A stretch of DNA of 64,000 nucleotides, from the NCBI GenBank assembly GCA_018433085.1, contig JAHDRW010000004.1, positions 62,001-126,000 of the forward strand, given 5' to 3'. Below are positions 27,331 through 36,401 of the stretch, in pieces (positions within the stretch are counted from its first letter, which is position 1; every line of letters begins with the position of its first letter). This DNA comes from Deltaproteobacteria bacterium. GTDB lineage: Bacteria; Desulfobacterota; Desulfomonilia; UBA1062. The notes beneath the pieces are model-generated. The model saw only the letters and a list, made by a program, of their open reading frames with translations, searched no databases and was not told the origin of the DNA. A program made the position numbers and the translations under genes.

Positions 27331-28535
27331 ACGAAAAGGCCAGGAAGGCACAGGAGGCAAAGGAAAAAAAGGCCGCCTACGGCCGGGACATCGACCTGGA
27401 CACCTATTGCGTGGAGGGCGAGTGTCTCGAGCCGCTCACCGGTCTGGAGCAGCTCACTCAAGAGGACCGGTCCGTGATGCTCAAGGCCGGGGTGGACACC
27501 ACCGAGCAGGACCGTTCCGGGTCGTACATCCAGAAGGACACCTCGGCGATCTATGCGACCTCGCTTATGGACGGGCTCGAGATCCTGCCCATCAAAGAGG
27601 CGCTGAAGCTCGACTGGATCAACGAGTATTACTGGAAGCTCGCGGACGTGGGCCAGGACAAGTACACGGCACGGGCATACACCGACCTGCACAACGGCTA
27701 TGTTATCAGGTCCCTGCCCGGGGCACACGTGACCTTCCCGGTACAGGCGTGCCTGTACCTCCACCAGGACGCCTTAAGCCAGAACGTGCACAACATCATC
27801 ATCGCATCCGAGGACTCGGAGCTGCACGTCATCACGGGCTGCGTTTCCGGATCCCACGTGGTCCAGGGGCTGCACGTGGGGGTATCCGAATTCTTCGTGA
27901 AGAAAAACGCCAGGCTGAGCTTCACCATGATTCACCACTGGGCCGAAGGGATGCTGGTCAGGCCGCGCTCGGTGGGGGGGGTGGAGGAAGGGGGCCTCTT
28001 TCTCAACAACTACGTGTCCATGAAACCGGTCAAGTCGCTTCAGATGTACCCCGCCACACGGCTGATCGGCAGGGGGGCCGTGGCCCGGTTCTATAACCTG
28101 CTCGTGGGCCATCCGGGCAGCGAGATCGACGTGGGGGGCAGGATTCTCCTGAACGCGCCCGAGACGCGGGCCGAGATCATCGCCCGGGCCATCAGCAACG
28201 GCGGGACCATCATCTCCCGGGGACACCTCGCGGGAGACATCCCCGGGATCAAGGCCCACCTCGAATGCCGGGGCCTCATCCTCAACGGCGGCGATATCCT
28301 GGCCATCCCCGAGCTCCACGGTAAGGCCGAGGGGGTGGATATGTCCCACGAGGCGGCGGTGGGCAAGATAAACCAGGACGAGATCCTCTACCTCATGTCG
28401 CGGGGGCTATCCGAGGACGAGGCCACCTCGACCATCGTGCGCGGGTTCATGAGCGTCGACATCCCCGGCCTGCCGCCCGATCTCAAGAGCCAGATCGACG
28501 CGGCCGTGGCGCAGACCAATCAGGAGGTGATGTAG
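27318..28535 (+). CDS. sufB: SufB/SufD-type Fe-S scaffold protein
   Basis: The 405-residue SufBD-family protein has a variable N-terminus and the beta-helix core with hallmarks HVITGCVSGSH, NARLSFTMIHHW, GRGAVARFYNLLVGH and LNGGDILAIPELHG. The C-terminal helical SufC-binding part is SHEAAVGKINQDEILYLMSRGL. It starts inside sufC (ATG 27318). Only one SufBD protein is present and no sufD, sufS or sufU is near, so this is a two-gene SufCB module like those of archaea and many anaerobes; sulfur must come from elsewhere. Confidence 0.92.
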   Translation: MHDIDEKARKAQEAKEKKAAYGRDIDLDTYCVEGECLEPLTGLEQLTQEDRSVMLKAGVDTTEQDRSGSYIQKDTSAIYATSLMDGLEILPIKEALKLDWINEYYWKLADVGQDKYTARAYTDLHNGYVIRSLPGAHVTFPVQACLYLHQDALSQNVHNIIIASEDSELHVITGCVSGSHVVQGLHVGVSEFFVKKNARLSFTMIHHWAEGMLVRPRSVGGVEEGGLFLNNYVSMKPVKSLQMYPATRLIGRGAVARFYNLLVGHPGSEIDVGGRILLNAPETRAEIIARAISNGGTIISRGHLAGDIPGIKAHLECRGLILNGGDILAIPELHGKAEGVDMSHEAAVGKINQDEILYLMSRGLSEDEATSTIVRGFMSVDIPGLPPDLKSQIDAAVAQTNQEVM

Positions 28536-28712
28536 CGCATCAGGGTAGTGCCCATGGGCCGACCACCCAGGCTCCGGACAGGCGAGAGCCTTTCAGGCCC
28601 GATGGAAGGGATTCCATCGTCTTCACCCCTGTCGATGGCACCCAAATCTTTCTCTTTGCGGTTTCCGGGGGAAATGCAGCCTCGGGTCTTCCGTGCTTCG
28701 TAACCGAGACCG

Positions 28713-28785
28713 GCTCCGATCCGACCGGCGGAAGGCAACCTTTGGAGGAGGGTACTATGGTATTGTTCAGACGCCGGATCGGAGC
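28713..28785. repeat. Long-range inverted repeat between convergent operons
   Basis: GCTCCGATCCG (28713-28723) and CGGATCGGAGC (28775-28785) are exact inverted copies 51 bases apart. They lie between the sufB 3' end and the acyl-CoA ligase 3' end. It could fold as a large hairpin; no T-tract follows, so a terminator role is uncertain. Confidence 0.4.
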
Positions 28786-28823
28786 GATCTCATCTCACTG
28801 TGCCTCAAGGAAGAGCCTTCTCC

Positions 28824-30329
28824 CTAATCCAGGATAATCCCCCTTTTGAGGATCTTGCCCGTGGATGTCTTGGGCAGCTCTTTCATGACCTTGACCACCC
28901 GGGGGTACTTGTACGGCGCCACCCGGTCCTTCACGTACTGCTTGATATCATCGGCGGTCATCCCGGAATCTCCGCGCAGCACGACCGCAGCCGCGACCTC
29001 TTCTCCCAGGTCCTGATGGGGCAGGCCGATCACCGCGGCCTCCAGGATATCCTCAATGCTGTAGAGAACCTCTTCGATTTCGCGCGGGTACACGTTGTAT
29101 CCGCCCCTGATGATCAGGTCCTTTTTCCGGTCCACGATGTAGATATAGCCATCCTCGTCCATCCGGGCGAGATCTCCGGTATGGAGCCACCCGCCTCTGA
29201 GGGTAACGGTCGTGGCCTCCGGCTGATTCAGATATTCCTTCATGACTCCGGGGCCTGACACGAGGAGCTCTCCCACCTCTCCGGTGGCCACGTCCTGATC
29301 CTGCTCGTCGACGATGCGCGCCTTGAAGGGCGGTATGGGCAAGCCGATGGACCCCGGTCGGGTCGGCCTGCCGAATGGATTTTCCACGCACGTGGGAGAG
29401 CACTCCGTCAAGCCGTAGCTCTCGTAGATCGTTGCATTGAACAGCTTCTCGAAACGGTGCAGAATCTCGACGGGAAGCGATGCGCCCCCTGAGATGCAGA
29501 AGCGCAGCCCCGAGCGCTTGGGCGGCCTGCTCGATGCGAGGTCCACCAGCCTGTTGACCATGGTCGGCACGGCGTACAGCAGGGTGCTCTTTTCCTCCTC
29601 GATCGCCTTGAAGACCTCTTCCACGTTGAATTTTTCGAACAGGAGCATGGTGAGACCCTGGTAGATCGAGATGTTCATCGAGTGTGTCTGGCCATAGCAG
29701 TGGAAAAGCGGCAGCACGCTCAAGACCACGTCGTCGGGTTCGGTGTACCGCACGGCCGCGATTACCTCGGCATCCTTCATCAGGTTATAGTGCGTCAGGA
29801 CAGCACCCTTGGGAAGCCCCGTGGTCCCACTGGTGTACATCACGATCCACGGGTCGTCGGTCTTTGTCTGGAAAACCGGGTATTCGCCTTCTTCGGGCAT
29901 GAAGAGGTCCTGGAAAGGGGTAAATCCCCCGGGGAGCCCCGTGCCGTCGGCGATGCGGATATCCACCTGCGGCATTTCGGCCAGGACGGCCGCCGCCTCC
30001 GAGAGGTAACCGCCGTGTCCCATGAACGCCCGAGCCCCGGAGTCACGGAAGATATGCTCGAGCTCTCCTTTCCGGTAGATCGGGTTCACCGGGACCACGG
30101 CCGCGCCCACCTTTGCCAGGGCATAATACGCTATTGGCCAGCTCGGTGACTCGGGCATCATCAGTACGCAGAAATCACCGGGTTTGAGGCCGGCCTTGCT
30201 CAGCCCGTGAGCCAGTGCATCCACCCTGGCGTTCATCCCGCGAAACGTTATGGTCTCGCCCTTGAACCTGATGGCCGGCCTGTCGGGAATCCTTGCAGTT
30301 GTGTTTGTCAGAAAACTGGCGATGTTCAT
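28824..30329 (-). CDS. AMP-forming acyl-CoA ligase
   Basis: The 501-residue ANL-superfamily enzyme activates a carboxylic acid to its CoA thioester with ATP. Motifs include YTSGTTGLPKGAVLTH (P-loop), YESYGLTECSPTC, GWLHTGDLARMDEDGYIYIVDRKKDLIIRGGYN and the C-terminal lysine region KTSTGKILKR. Length fits medium or long-chain fatty-acid and hydroxyacid ligases; the acid is unknown. It is the last gene of the minus operon from thiolase to ligase, which suggests it activates the substrate degraded by that operon. ATG 30329 follows GAGGGAGGG. Confidence 0.93.
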   Translation of the reverse strand: MNIASFLTNTTARIPDRPAIRFKGETITFRGMNARVDALAHGLSKAGLKPGDFCVLMMPESPSWPIAYYALAKVGAAVVPVNPIYRKGELEHIFRDSGARAFMGHGGYLSEAAAVLAEMPQVDIRIADGTGLPGGFTPFQDLFMPEEGEYPVFQTKTDDPWIVMYTSGTTGLPKGAVLTHYNLMKDAEVIAAVRYTEPDDVVLSVLPLFHCYGQTHSMNISIYQGLTMLLFEKFNVEEVFKAIEEEKSTLLYAVPTMVNRLVDLASSRPPKRSGLRFCISGGASLPVEILHRFEKLFNATIYESYGLTECSPTCVENPFGRPTRPGSIGLPIPPFKARIVDEQDQDVATGEVGELLVSGPGVMKEYLNQPEATTVTLRGGWLHTGDLARMDEDGYIYIVDRKKDLIIRGGYNVYPREIEEVLYSIEDILEAAVIGLPHQDLGEEVAAAVVLRGDSGMTADDIKQYVKDRVAPYKYPRVVKVMKELPKTSTGKILKRGIILD

Positions 30330-30414
30330 GTTGCCCTCCCTCAGCGGATTTTTATTCTCTCTTCAAAACCATCTCTTGTGGAGCCTTAAAACGAACATCT
30401 TTCTGTCGTGTCTT

Positions 30415-30687
30415 TCACAGAGTCTTCTTCATCTCGGCGACCCAGACGTCAGCGTCTCCCGGGCTGGTAATGATCCATATCTTTTTACCGTCGAAGGCGC
30501 TCAGGTCCGCGCAGGCGGTCTCGCACCCCATGACCGCCAGGATGGAGTCGACACCGGGATCGTCGGGCGGCACGAACCGTATCGTGCCGCCCAGCTCATC
30601 CCTGATACGTCTGACTGTCTCGACCCGGTCATAACGGGGGTTGCACCCCCCGCAGTATTTCAGGCCGATTGAGCGGATCTTATTCAT
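30415..30687 (-). CDS. 90-residue CGGCNPxYDR-motif protein coupled to 4-hydroxybutyryl-CoA dehydratase
   Basis: The start overlaps the dehydratase stop (ATGA), so translation is coupled. Near the N-terminus lies YCGGCNPRYDR with Cys12 and Cys15, and a second pair GCETAC is at 55-59. The rest resembles a small thioredoxin-like alpha/beta fold (IRFVPPDDPG, KKIWIITSPGDADVW). I know it only as an uncharacterised protein of anaerobes. The four Cys could hold an Fe-S cluster or act as thiols helping the neighbouring Fe-S flavoenzyme; this is inference from context. Confidence 0.75.
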   Translation of the reverse strand: MNKIRSIGLKYCGGCNPRYDRVETVRRIRDELGGTIRFVPPDDPGVDSILAVMGCETACADLSAFDGKKIWIITSPGDADVWVAEMKKTL

Positions 30688-32135
30688 TCTCCTTCTACTC
30701 CGCAGAGCTTTTTGGCCACTTTCTTCTTCACGTCCATATTCACCTGCCGCGAGATCATGATGCGCTGGGCCTGAGGCGAACCTGCCCCGTGCATGGACTC
30801 GGTGAGATAACCGACCGCGGCGGTGCCCATGGTGATGTTCTCGATGAGCCTGAGCATGCGCATCCTCGTCTCGGTCGAGGCATCCGTGCTTCCCCGGTAA
30901 TATTTATCGAGCCACTTGCCCACCTCCGGCGAACGCAGGTCGTCCTCGGAGGGCAGGGTCACCATAAGTCCGCCGGCAATGTCCTGTGCCAGGCGGGCGA
31001 TTTCGTAGGGAAACCGCGTTACGTTCTGCTTGCAGACATTGGCGAGCAGGGTGTTCACGTAATAGGTGCCGCTCGGCTCCCTGTGCCCCTCAGCCGCACA
31101 GGCAATCGAGCCGCAGAACAGCGTCTCGTTGAGATGATTCATCTCGATGATCTTGTCCTTGACATGGGATGCCTTGTTCGCCCCGTTGTATTCGGCAATG
31201 CACTGGGTGGCCCCGATCAGGACGTCCCCGACACCCGCCTTGCAGGCATAGCTCTGGCGGTGGTAGGAGGCGAACTGCTCCACCAGCTGGCCCGCGAAAT
31301 CCCACTCCTTGTACATGAACACCCGCTCCCAGGGCACGAACACGTCGTCGAACACCACCAGGGCCTCGTGGCCCCCGTAGAGCTGGTTGCCCCGGTCTAT
31401 GGTGCCCTTTTCCAGTTTGCGGGTGTCGCACGACTGGCGGCCCATGATGTAGATAATCCCCTCGGCATCGGCGGGCAGCGCGAACGAGATGGCATAGTCC
31501 CTGTCTGCCTCGCGCATGCTGATGGTGGGCATGATGATGACCTCATGCGAATTCACGGCCCCGGTCTGGTGACACTTCGCGCCCCTGACCACGATGCCGT
31601 CCGGCCGCTCCTCGACCACGCGCATGAACATGTCCGGGTCGGCCTGCTGGTGCGGGGCCTTGCTGCGGTCGCCCTTGGGGTCGGTCATGGCCCCGTCGCA
31701 GGTAAGATCGTTCTCCTGGACATACTCCATGTACTTCAGAAAGCGCTTGTTGTACTCGGTGCCGTATTTCCGGTCGATATCAAATGTGGTCATGGACAGG
31801 GCATTCATGGCATCCATGCCCACGCAGCGCTGGAAGCAGCAACCGGTGCGCGATCCGAGCAGACGGCCCATCTTGCTCTTCTTCACCAGGTCGTCAATGC
31901 TCTGGTGAATGTGGGTGAACCGGTTGATCTTCTTGCCCGTAAGATGGGAGGTGGCCGTCATGAGGTCCTCATACTCGGGCATGTGCGCGAACTCATACGT
32001 AGCCGCCACCGCGTTCATGGAAGGGCGGATGATCGGGTCGTCCACCACGTTCTCCACCCGTTTGCCAAACATGTACACCTTAAGCTTCAATTTCCTCAGA
32101 GACTCTTCGTACTGCTTTGCATTCATCATCGGCAT
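30684..32135 (-). CDS. abfD: 4-hydroxybutyryl-CoA dehydratase / vinylacetyl-CoA isomerase
   Basis: The 483-residue Fe-S flavoprotein belongs to the 4-hydroxyphenylacetate-3-hydroxylase fold family and matches the clostridial AbfD across its length. It dehydrates 4-hydroxybutyryl-CoA to crotonyl-CoA. Recognisable are FQRCVGMDAMNA (cluster Cys100, Cys104), GAMTDPKGDRSKAP, GGHEALVVFD (Glu257) and YHRQSYACK (His292, Tyr296, Cys298, Lys299). Relative to the described clostridial ligands His292/Cys299, the His-Cys spacing is one residue shorter. It sits with beta-oxidation enzymes that would process crotonyl-CoA to acetyl-CoA. The ribosome site is AGGAG. Confidence 0.9.
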   Translation of the reverse strand: MPMMNAKQYEESLRKLKLKVYMFGKRVENVVDDPIIRPSMNAVAATYEFAHMPEYEDLMTATSHLTGKKINRFTHIHQSIDDLVKKSKMGRLLGSRTGCCFQRCVGMDAMNALSMTTFDIDRKYGTEYNKRFLKYMEYVQENDLTCDGAMTDPKGDRSKAPHQQADPDMFMRVVEERPDGIVVRGAKCHQTGAVNSHEVIIMPTISMREADRDYAISFALPADAEGIIYIMGRQSCDTRKLEKGTIDRGNQLYGGHEALVVFDDVFVPWERVFMYKEWDFAGQLVEQFASYHRQSYACKAGVGDVLIGATQCIAEYNGANKASHVKDKIIEMNHLNETLFCGSIACAAEGHREPSGTYYVNTLLANVCKQNVTRFPYEIARLAQDIAGGLMVTLPSEDDLRSPEVGKWLDKYYRGSTDASTETRMRMLRLIENITMGTAAVGYLTESMHGAGSPQAQRIMISRQVNMDVKKKVAKKLCGVEGE

Positions 32136-32201
32136 AGTAACACTCCTGTCTTTTTCGATTATCCCTCTTATCCTATCGTATGCTGTCTATCTCCTAAAGG
32201 C

Positions 32202-34004
32202 TCAGGCAACAAAAAGCGACTCTCCCATCTCGACAAAGGAGCGGTCGAACTGCCTGATGGTATCCATTCTTCCATATACGGTCGGGAGGACGGAGCCGAT
32301 AAAGAATTTCGCTGTCGCGATCTTACCGGCATAGAACGACTTGTCCCGATCACCGGCGCCTGCCTGCGCCTCGTGGGCCTTCCACGCCTGCCAGAGTAAC
32401 ATCCAGCCCAGCACCACATCTCCGAATATCTCGAGATAGGGCGTGGCCCATGAGTATGCCAGGTAAGCGTCCTCTCCGGATGACTTTTCGAGCAGGAACC
32501 GGGTAATCTCTTCGAGCGAGGCGACAGACCTGCCGACCGAGTCGGCGTACGGCGCGAGCGCATCGATGCCCGAGGCCCTTTCGATGGTCTTCTTCATCTC
32601 ATCTACCACGGTCCGGAAGGCCTCTCCCTGCTTCATCCGGACCTTACGGCCAAAGAGGTCGATCGCCTGGATGCCGTTGGTCCCTTCATAGATCGCCGTG
32701 ATCTTGCAGTCCCGGGCGAACTGCTCCACCTGATACTCTTTGCAGAACCCATAGCCTCCGTGGACCTGGATCGCCCGCACGCACACGTCGAAGCCCTTGT
32801 CCGTGGAGCAGGCCTTGGCGATGGGGGTGAGCAGCTCCACGAGGTTGAGCCACCTCTTCTTTTCATCCCCGTCCGTGCTCGCCGACTCCATGTCCATGCA
32901 GAAGGTGGTGTAGAGGATCAGGGCGCGCAGCCCCTCGGAATAGGCCTTCATCCACAGGAGGTTCCGGCGGACGTCCGGGTGCGTGATAATGGGCACCTGC
33001 GTGAAGTCCCTGGTGCCGAAGGCCCCGCCCTGCTTGCGCTCCCGGGCGAAATCGAGGGCGTGCAGATACGCCGCGCTGCCCAGTGCCTGGCCCTGCAGCC
33101 CGACCAGCACCCGCTGCTCGTTCATCATGTGAAACATAACGACAATTCCCTTCTGCTCGGGCCCCAGGAGCTCGCCCCGGCATGCCCCGTTGTCGCCGAA
33201 GTTGAGCACGCTCGTCGGCGAACCGTGGATGCCCATCTTGTGCTCCACACCCGAACACACGAGATCGTTGGCCTCGCCTGGGGTCCCGTCGTCGTTGACC
33301 CGATACTTGGGAACGATGAAGCACGAGAGCCCCCGGGTTCCCTCGGGGTCTCCCTCGATGCGCGCCAACACGATGTGGACGATGTTCTCGGTAAGGTCGT
33401 TCTCACCGCTGCTGATGAAGATTTTTCCGCCCACGATCGAGAAGGTGCCGTCCGGGTTCCTGACAGCCTTTGTCCGCGCCGCACCCACGTCGCTGCCTGC
33501 CTGGGTCTCGGTGAGGTCCATGGTGCCGCTGTATCTCCCCTCGTACAGGGGCTGCATGTATTTGCGCTTCTGCTCCTGTGTGCCGTAGAGCTCGATGACC
33601 TTTGCCGCGCTGTGGGTGAGCCCCATGTATACGGTCAGGGCGTGGTTCGCGGCATAGAACAGCTCGTGGCAGGCGAAATACATGCAGATCGGCGCGTTCT
33701 GTCCGCCCACGTCGTACACGTCGGGCAGGCTCATCCACCCCCCCTCACAGTATTTCCTGAAGGGGCCCCGGAATGCATCGGGGCACCTGACCGTACCGTT
33801 TTCGAACACGCACCCGACCTCGTCGCCCTCGCTGTTGACCGGGGCGAACTCGTTGACCGCGAGCTTCTCGGCCGTATCGATGATCATCTCGAAGGTCTCC
33901 CTGGAATGATCGCCAAACTTTTCCATATTGCAGAGCTTCTCTATTTCCAGCTGCTCGTAGAGAACAAAACGGGCATCTCTTAAGTCGACCAGTTTGTTAT
34001 CCAT
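32202..34004 (-). CDS. Acyl-CoA dehydrogenase, long DmdC-like subfamily
   Basis: This 600-residue flavoprotein has the ACAD core (LTETQAGSDVGAARTKA, GGKIFISSGEND, QVHGGYGFCKEYQVEQFARD, AIYEGTNGIQAIDLFGRK with the catalytic-position Glu) plus an extra C-terminal helical domain. This extended type includes 3-methylmercaptopropionyl-CoA dehydrogenase. Here the substrate is probably a short or branched acyl-CoA of the operon's pathway. ATG 34004 follows AAGGAGAGAGG. It lies between enoyl-CoA hydratase and the dehydratase gene. Confidence 0.92.
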   Translation of the reverse strand: MDNKLVDLRDARFVLYEQLEIEKLCNMEKFGDHSRETFEMIIDTAEKLAVNEFAPVNSEGDEVGCVFENGTVRCPDAFRGPFRKYCEGGWMSLPDVYDVGGQNAPICMYFACHELFYAANHALTVYMGLTHSAAKVIELYGTQEQKRKYMQPLYEGRYSGTMDLTETQAGSDVGAARTKAVRNPDGTFSIVGGKIFISSGENDLTENIVHIVLARIEGDPEGTRGLSCFIVPKYRVNDDGTPGEANDLVCSGVEHKMGIHGSPTSVLNFGDNGACRGELLGPEQKGIVVMFHMMNEQRVLVGLQGQALGSAAYLHALDFARERKQGGAFGTRDFTQVPIITHPDVRRNLLWMKAYSEGLRALILYTTFCMDMESASTDGDEKKRWLNLVELLTPIAKACSTDKGFDVCVRAIQVHGGYGFCKEYQVEQFARDCKITAIYEGTNGIQAIDLFGRKVRMKQGEAFRTVVDEMKKTIERASGIDALAPYADSVGRSVASLEEITRFLLEKSSGEDAYLAYSWATPYLEIFGDVVLGWMLLWQAWKAHEAQAGAGDRDKSFYAGKIATAKFFIGSVLPTVYGRMDTIRQFDRSFVEMGESLFVA

Positions 34005-34058
34005 GTTCCTCTCTCCTTACACGAATGCTGCGCGTCTCGATGTCCCCCGGTCCACCCG

Positions 34059-34820
34059 CTATTTTCCGGTGAACTGGGGTTTCCTCTTTTCATGAAAGGC
34101 CTTCATTCCTTCCTTCTGATCGGATGTGGAAAACAGATCGCCCCACACAACGGCCTCATAGGCGAGCCCGGAAGCCAGGTCCCTGTCGATGCCGTAGTTG
34201 ATCGACTTCTTTGCGGCTTCGACCGCACACGGGGATTTCTCCACGATCTTCTTCGCCATCGACATGGCCTCCTCCTCCGGATCACCGTCCACGACCCGCT
34301 CACAGAGCCCCCACGTCAGCGCGGTCTGGGCATCGACGATGTTGCCGAAAAAGATCATCTCCCGCGCGCGGCCCAAGCCGATGAGTTTCGGGAGACGTTG
34401 CGTCCCCCCGGCACCGGGCATGATCCCGAGCTTGATTTCCGGCAGCCCGAGCTTCGCATCGGTACTCAAGATGCGGAAGTCACACGCGAGGGCAAGCTCC
34501 AGGCCGCCGCCGAGGGCAAAACCCCTGATCACCGCAAAAACCGGGATCGGCAGGGCTTCGATCCTGTCGTACACGGGGCTGAAACCGAAATCCCTGGCCT
34601 GAGCCGGGTTCAGGTCCATCATCTCCACGATATCGGCGCCTGCTGCAAAATTTTTCCCCTCGCCGACAATGACCAGCGCGCGGGTCCGGCTTTCGATCAC
34701 CCGGTCAATCAGCGAATCGAGCTCTGAGACAAGCCCGCTGTTGAGCGCATTGAGTACCTCGGGCCGGTTGATCGTGATTGTGGCTATCTGGTTCTCGAAT
34801 TCGTATTTCAGATATTTCAT
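34059..34820 (-). CDS. Enoyl-CoA hydratase (crotonase family)
   Basis: The 253-residue crotonase-fold enzyme has the CoA oxyanion-hole segment GKNFAAGADI and both Glu positions used for hydration (GGGLELALACDFR and LPEIKLGIMPGAGGTQRLP). It should hydrate crotonyl-CoA or a similar enoyl-CoA to the 3-hydroxyacyl-CoA. It follows thiolase by 91 bases and precedes the acyl-CoA dehydrogenase. The ribosome site is AGGAG. Confidence 0.93.
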   Translation of the reverse strand: MKYLKYEFENQIATITINRPEVLNALNSGLVSELDSLIDRVIESRTRALVIVGEGKNFAAGADIVEMMDLNPAQARDFGFSPVYDRIEALPIPVFAVIRGFALGGGLELALACDFRILSTDAKLGLPEIKLGIMPGAGGTQRLPKLIGLGRAREMIFFGNIVDAQTALTWGLCERVVDGDPEEEAMSMAKKIVEKSPCAVEAAKKSINYGIDRDLASGLAYEAVVWGDLFSTSDQKEGMKAFHEKRKPQFTGK

Positions 34821-34911
34821 TTCGGCATCTCCTGTTTAGCGGCGGGAATGAAAAGATCCCGCCGTTTCTTTGCTGTGCCGCCTTTTCCCGTTCACGGACA
34901 AAGAAATCGCG

Positions 34912-36126
34912 CTACCCGTCCACCCTGATCACGGCACAATCGCCCTGGGCCAGACCGCCGCAGATTCCACAGACCCCGTAGCCGCCGCCCCGTCTCCTGA
35001 GCTCGTGCATCAACGTGAGCAGAACCCGGGCGCCGCTCGCCCCCACGGGATGGCCGATTGCGATGGCCCCGCCGTTGGGATTCGTCTTTTTCAGGAGCTC
35101 ACGCCATTTCGCTTCGTCGCCTCCGGCTAGGATCTTGGCGGAAACCAGGGTGACAGCGGCAAAGGCCTCGTTGATCTCGACCACCTTCATATCGTCGATG
35201 TTCAGGTTGGCTCGCTTCAGTGCCTTCTGGATCACGAAACCGGGAAGCTCGGCCATTCTCCTGGGCTCGCTGGCGCCGCTCGCCACCGAGACAATGGTGG
35301 CAAGTGGCTTTACTCCCATTTCCTCTGCCTTGGATCTCCTCATGATGATGACCGCGGCCGCACCTGCATCGAGGCCAGGGGCGTTGCCGGCGGTCACCGT
35401 GGGGCTTCCGTAGATGGTCTTCAGCTTTGCAAGACCCTCGAGCGTGGTGTTCGGCTTGGGGAACTCGTCGCGGTCGAAAAGGATCGGATCGCCCCGTCTC
35501 TGCGGTACCTCCACGGGCACCAGCTCGTCCTTGAATCTCCCGGCCTTGTCGGCCTCGCCCCACTTCTGTTGCGAGCCCAGTGCCCACTGGTCCTGCTCCT
35601 CGCGGGATATGCCGTATTCGATGGCGATCTCTCCGGCGTCCTTGCCCAGGGGGGAGTACTCGCGGTAGGTGATGGGGTTGAGATAATCCTGAACCAGGAG
35701 CGGCGCCATCCCGGAGCCCCACCGGTGCCCGTTCATCAGAAGCGGGGTGTTGCTCATGTTTTCGGCACCCACAGCCATACAGGTGTCCGCTTCGTCCAGG
35801 AGAATCGCCCTTCTTCCCAGATGAACGGCGCAAAGCGATGAACAGCATGCCCGGTCGATGGTCAATGACACCAGGTTCTGGGGCAGTCCGGCACGGAGCA
35901 GTGCCTGTCGTCCGTTCACATTGTCGAAAAGCGCCGCCTCGGCCTGATCGCACATGCCATAATAGAGCTCGTCCAGGTCTTCTCCCTTGAGGCCGGAACG
36001 CTTGAGGCTCTCCTTGATGACGATGCACCCCAGATCGGTGCTGTGAACGCTTCTCAAAGCACCACCAAACTTGCTGAACGGTGTCCTCACCCCACTTACG
36101 ATTACGACATCATCTTTGTTTTTCAT
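34912..36126 (-). CDS. Thiolase (acetyl-CoA acyltransferase)
   Basis: The 404-residue thiolase cleaves a 3-ketoacyl-CoA. The nucleophile is probably Cys94 in DRACCSSL, a variant of the usual NKVCGSG, with NEAFA, GHPVGASGAR and a Cys in CGICGGLAQG completing the site. It is the first gene of the thiolase-to-ligase operon; a strong terminator at 36216-36265 separates it from tetR, so its own promoter must lie in 36127-36215. The ribosome site is AAGGAGATG, followed by a second purine tract before ATG. Confidence 0.92.
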   Translation of the reverse strand: MKNKDDVVIVSGVRTPFSKFGGALRSVHSTDLGCIVIKESLKRSGLKGEDLDELYYGMCDQAEAALFDNVNGRQALLRAGLPQNLVSLTIDRACCSSLCAVHLGRRAILLDEADTCMAVGAENMSNTPLLMNGHRWGSGMAPLLVQDYLNPITYREYSPLGKDAGEIAIEYGISREEQDQWALGSQQKWGEADKAGRFKDELVPVEVPQRRGDPILFDRDEFPKPNTTLEGLAKLKTIYGSPTVTAGNAPGLDAGAAAVIIMRRSKAEEMGVKPLATIVSVASGASEPRRMAELPGFVIQKALKRANLNIDDMKVVEINEAFAAVTLVSAKILAGGDEAKWRELLKKTNPNGGAIAIGHPVGASGARVLLTLMHELRRRGGGYGVCGICGGLAQGDCAVIRVDG

Positions 36127-36187
36127 CGCTTACTCCCTTCATCTCCTTCTCGTTGAATGGTTGATCCGCGTTGCTCTGCGCTATTTA

Positions 36188-36203
36188 CTGTTTTTGCATG
36201 AAT
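36188..36203. promoter_or_regulatory. Possible shared upstream motif (thiolase operon)
   Basis: On the minus strand this reads ATTCATGCAAAAACAG. A similar ATTCACCGCAAAAACTG lies at 42934-42950 upstream of the MaoC operon. It might be a binding site for one regulator; two copies are little evidence. Confidence 0.2.
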
Positions 36204-36215
36204 CATCTTGACGCA

Positions 36216-36265
36216 AAAAATGCGGGCATTGTGGTGATGTGGGCTCCCACAATGCCCGCATTTTT
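36216..36265. terminator. Strong bidirectional intrinsic terminator
   Basis: AAAAATGCGGGCATTGTGG (36216-36234) and CCACAATGCCCGCATTTTT (36247-36265) are perfect 19-base inverted arms with a 12-base loop. On the minus strand the stem ends in T residues after tetR and ahead of the thiolase gene. Confidence 0.85.
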
Positions 36266-36401
36266 AAAATGGTGCCTTTCCTGCCCCGGGTTGGCCGGCC
36301 CGTGACAGTGTTACGACTGATTCAGTTCCGGTTATCTTTATGTATTATCCCTGCATACCCCTTTGAACGGATATCGATCATGCACGGTCCGGAAACACTT
36401 T

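Noticed and set aside
28757-28837. A 26-codon frame after GGAGGAGG
   Set aside because: Runs into the ligase 3' end and lies inside a long inverted repeat; composition is not protein-like.
30669-32399. A 576-codon open frame antisense to the 4-hydroxybutyryl-CoA dehydratase gene
   Set aside because: It is a GC-driven shadow; His/Val/Gly-rich composition, no domain, and the opposite strand encodes a clear enzyme with a ribosome site.
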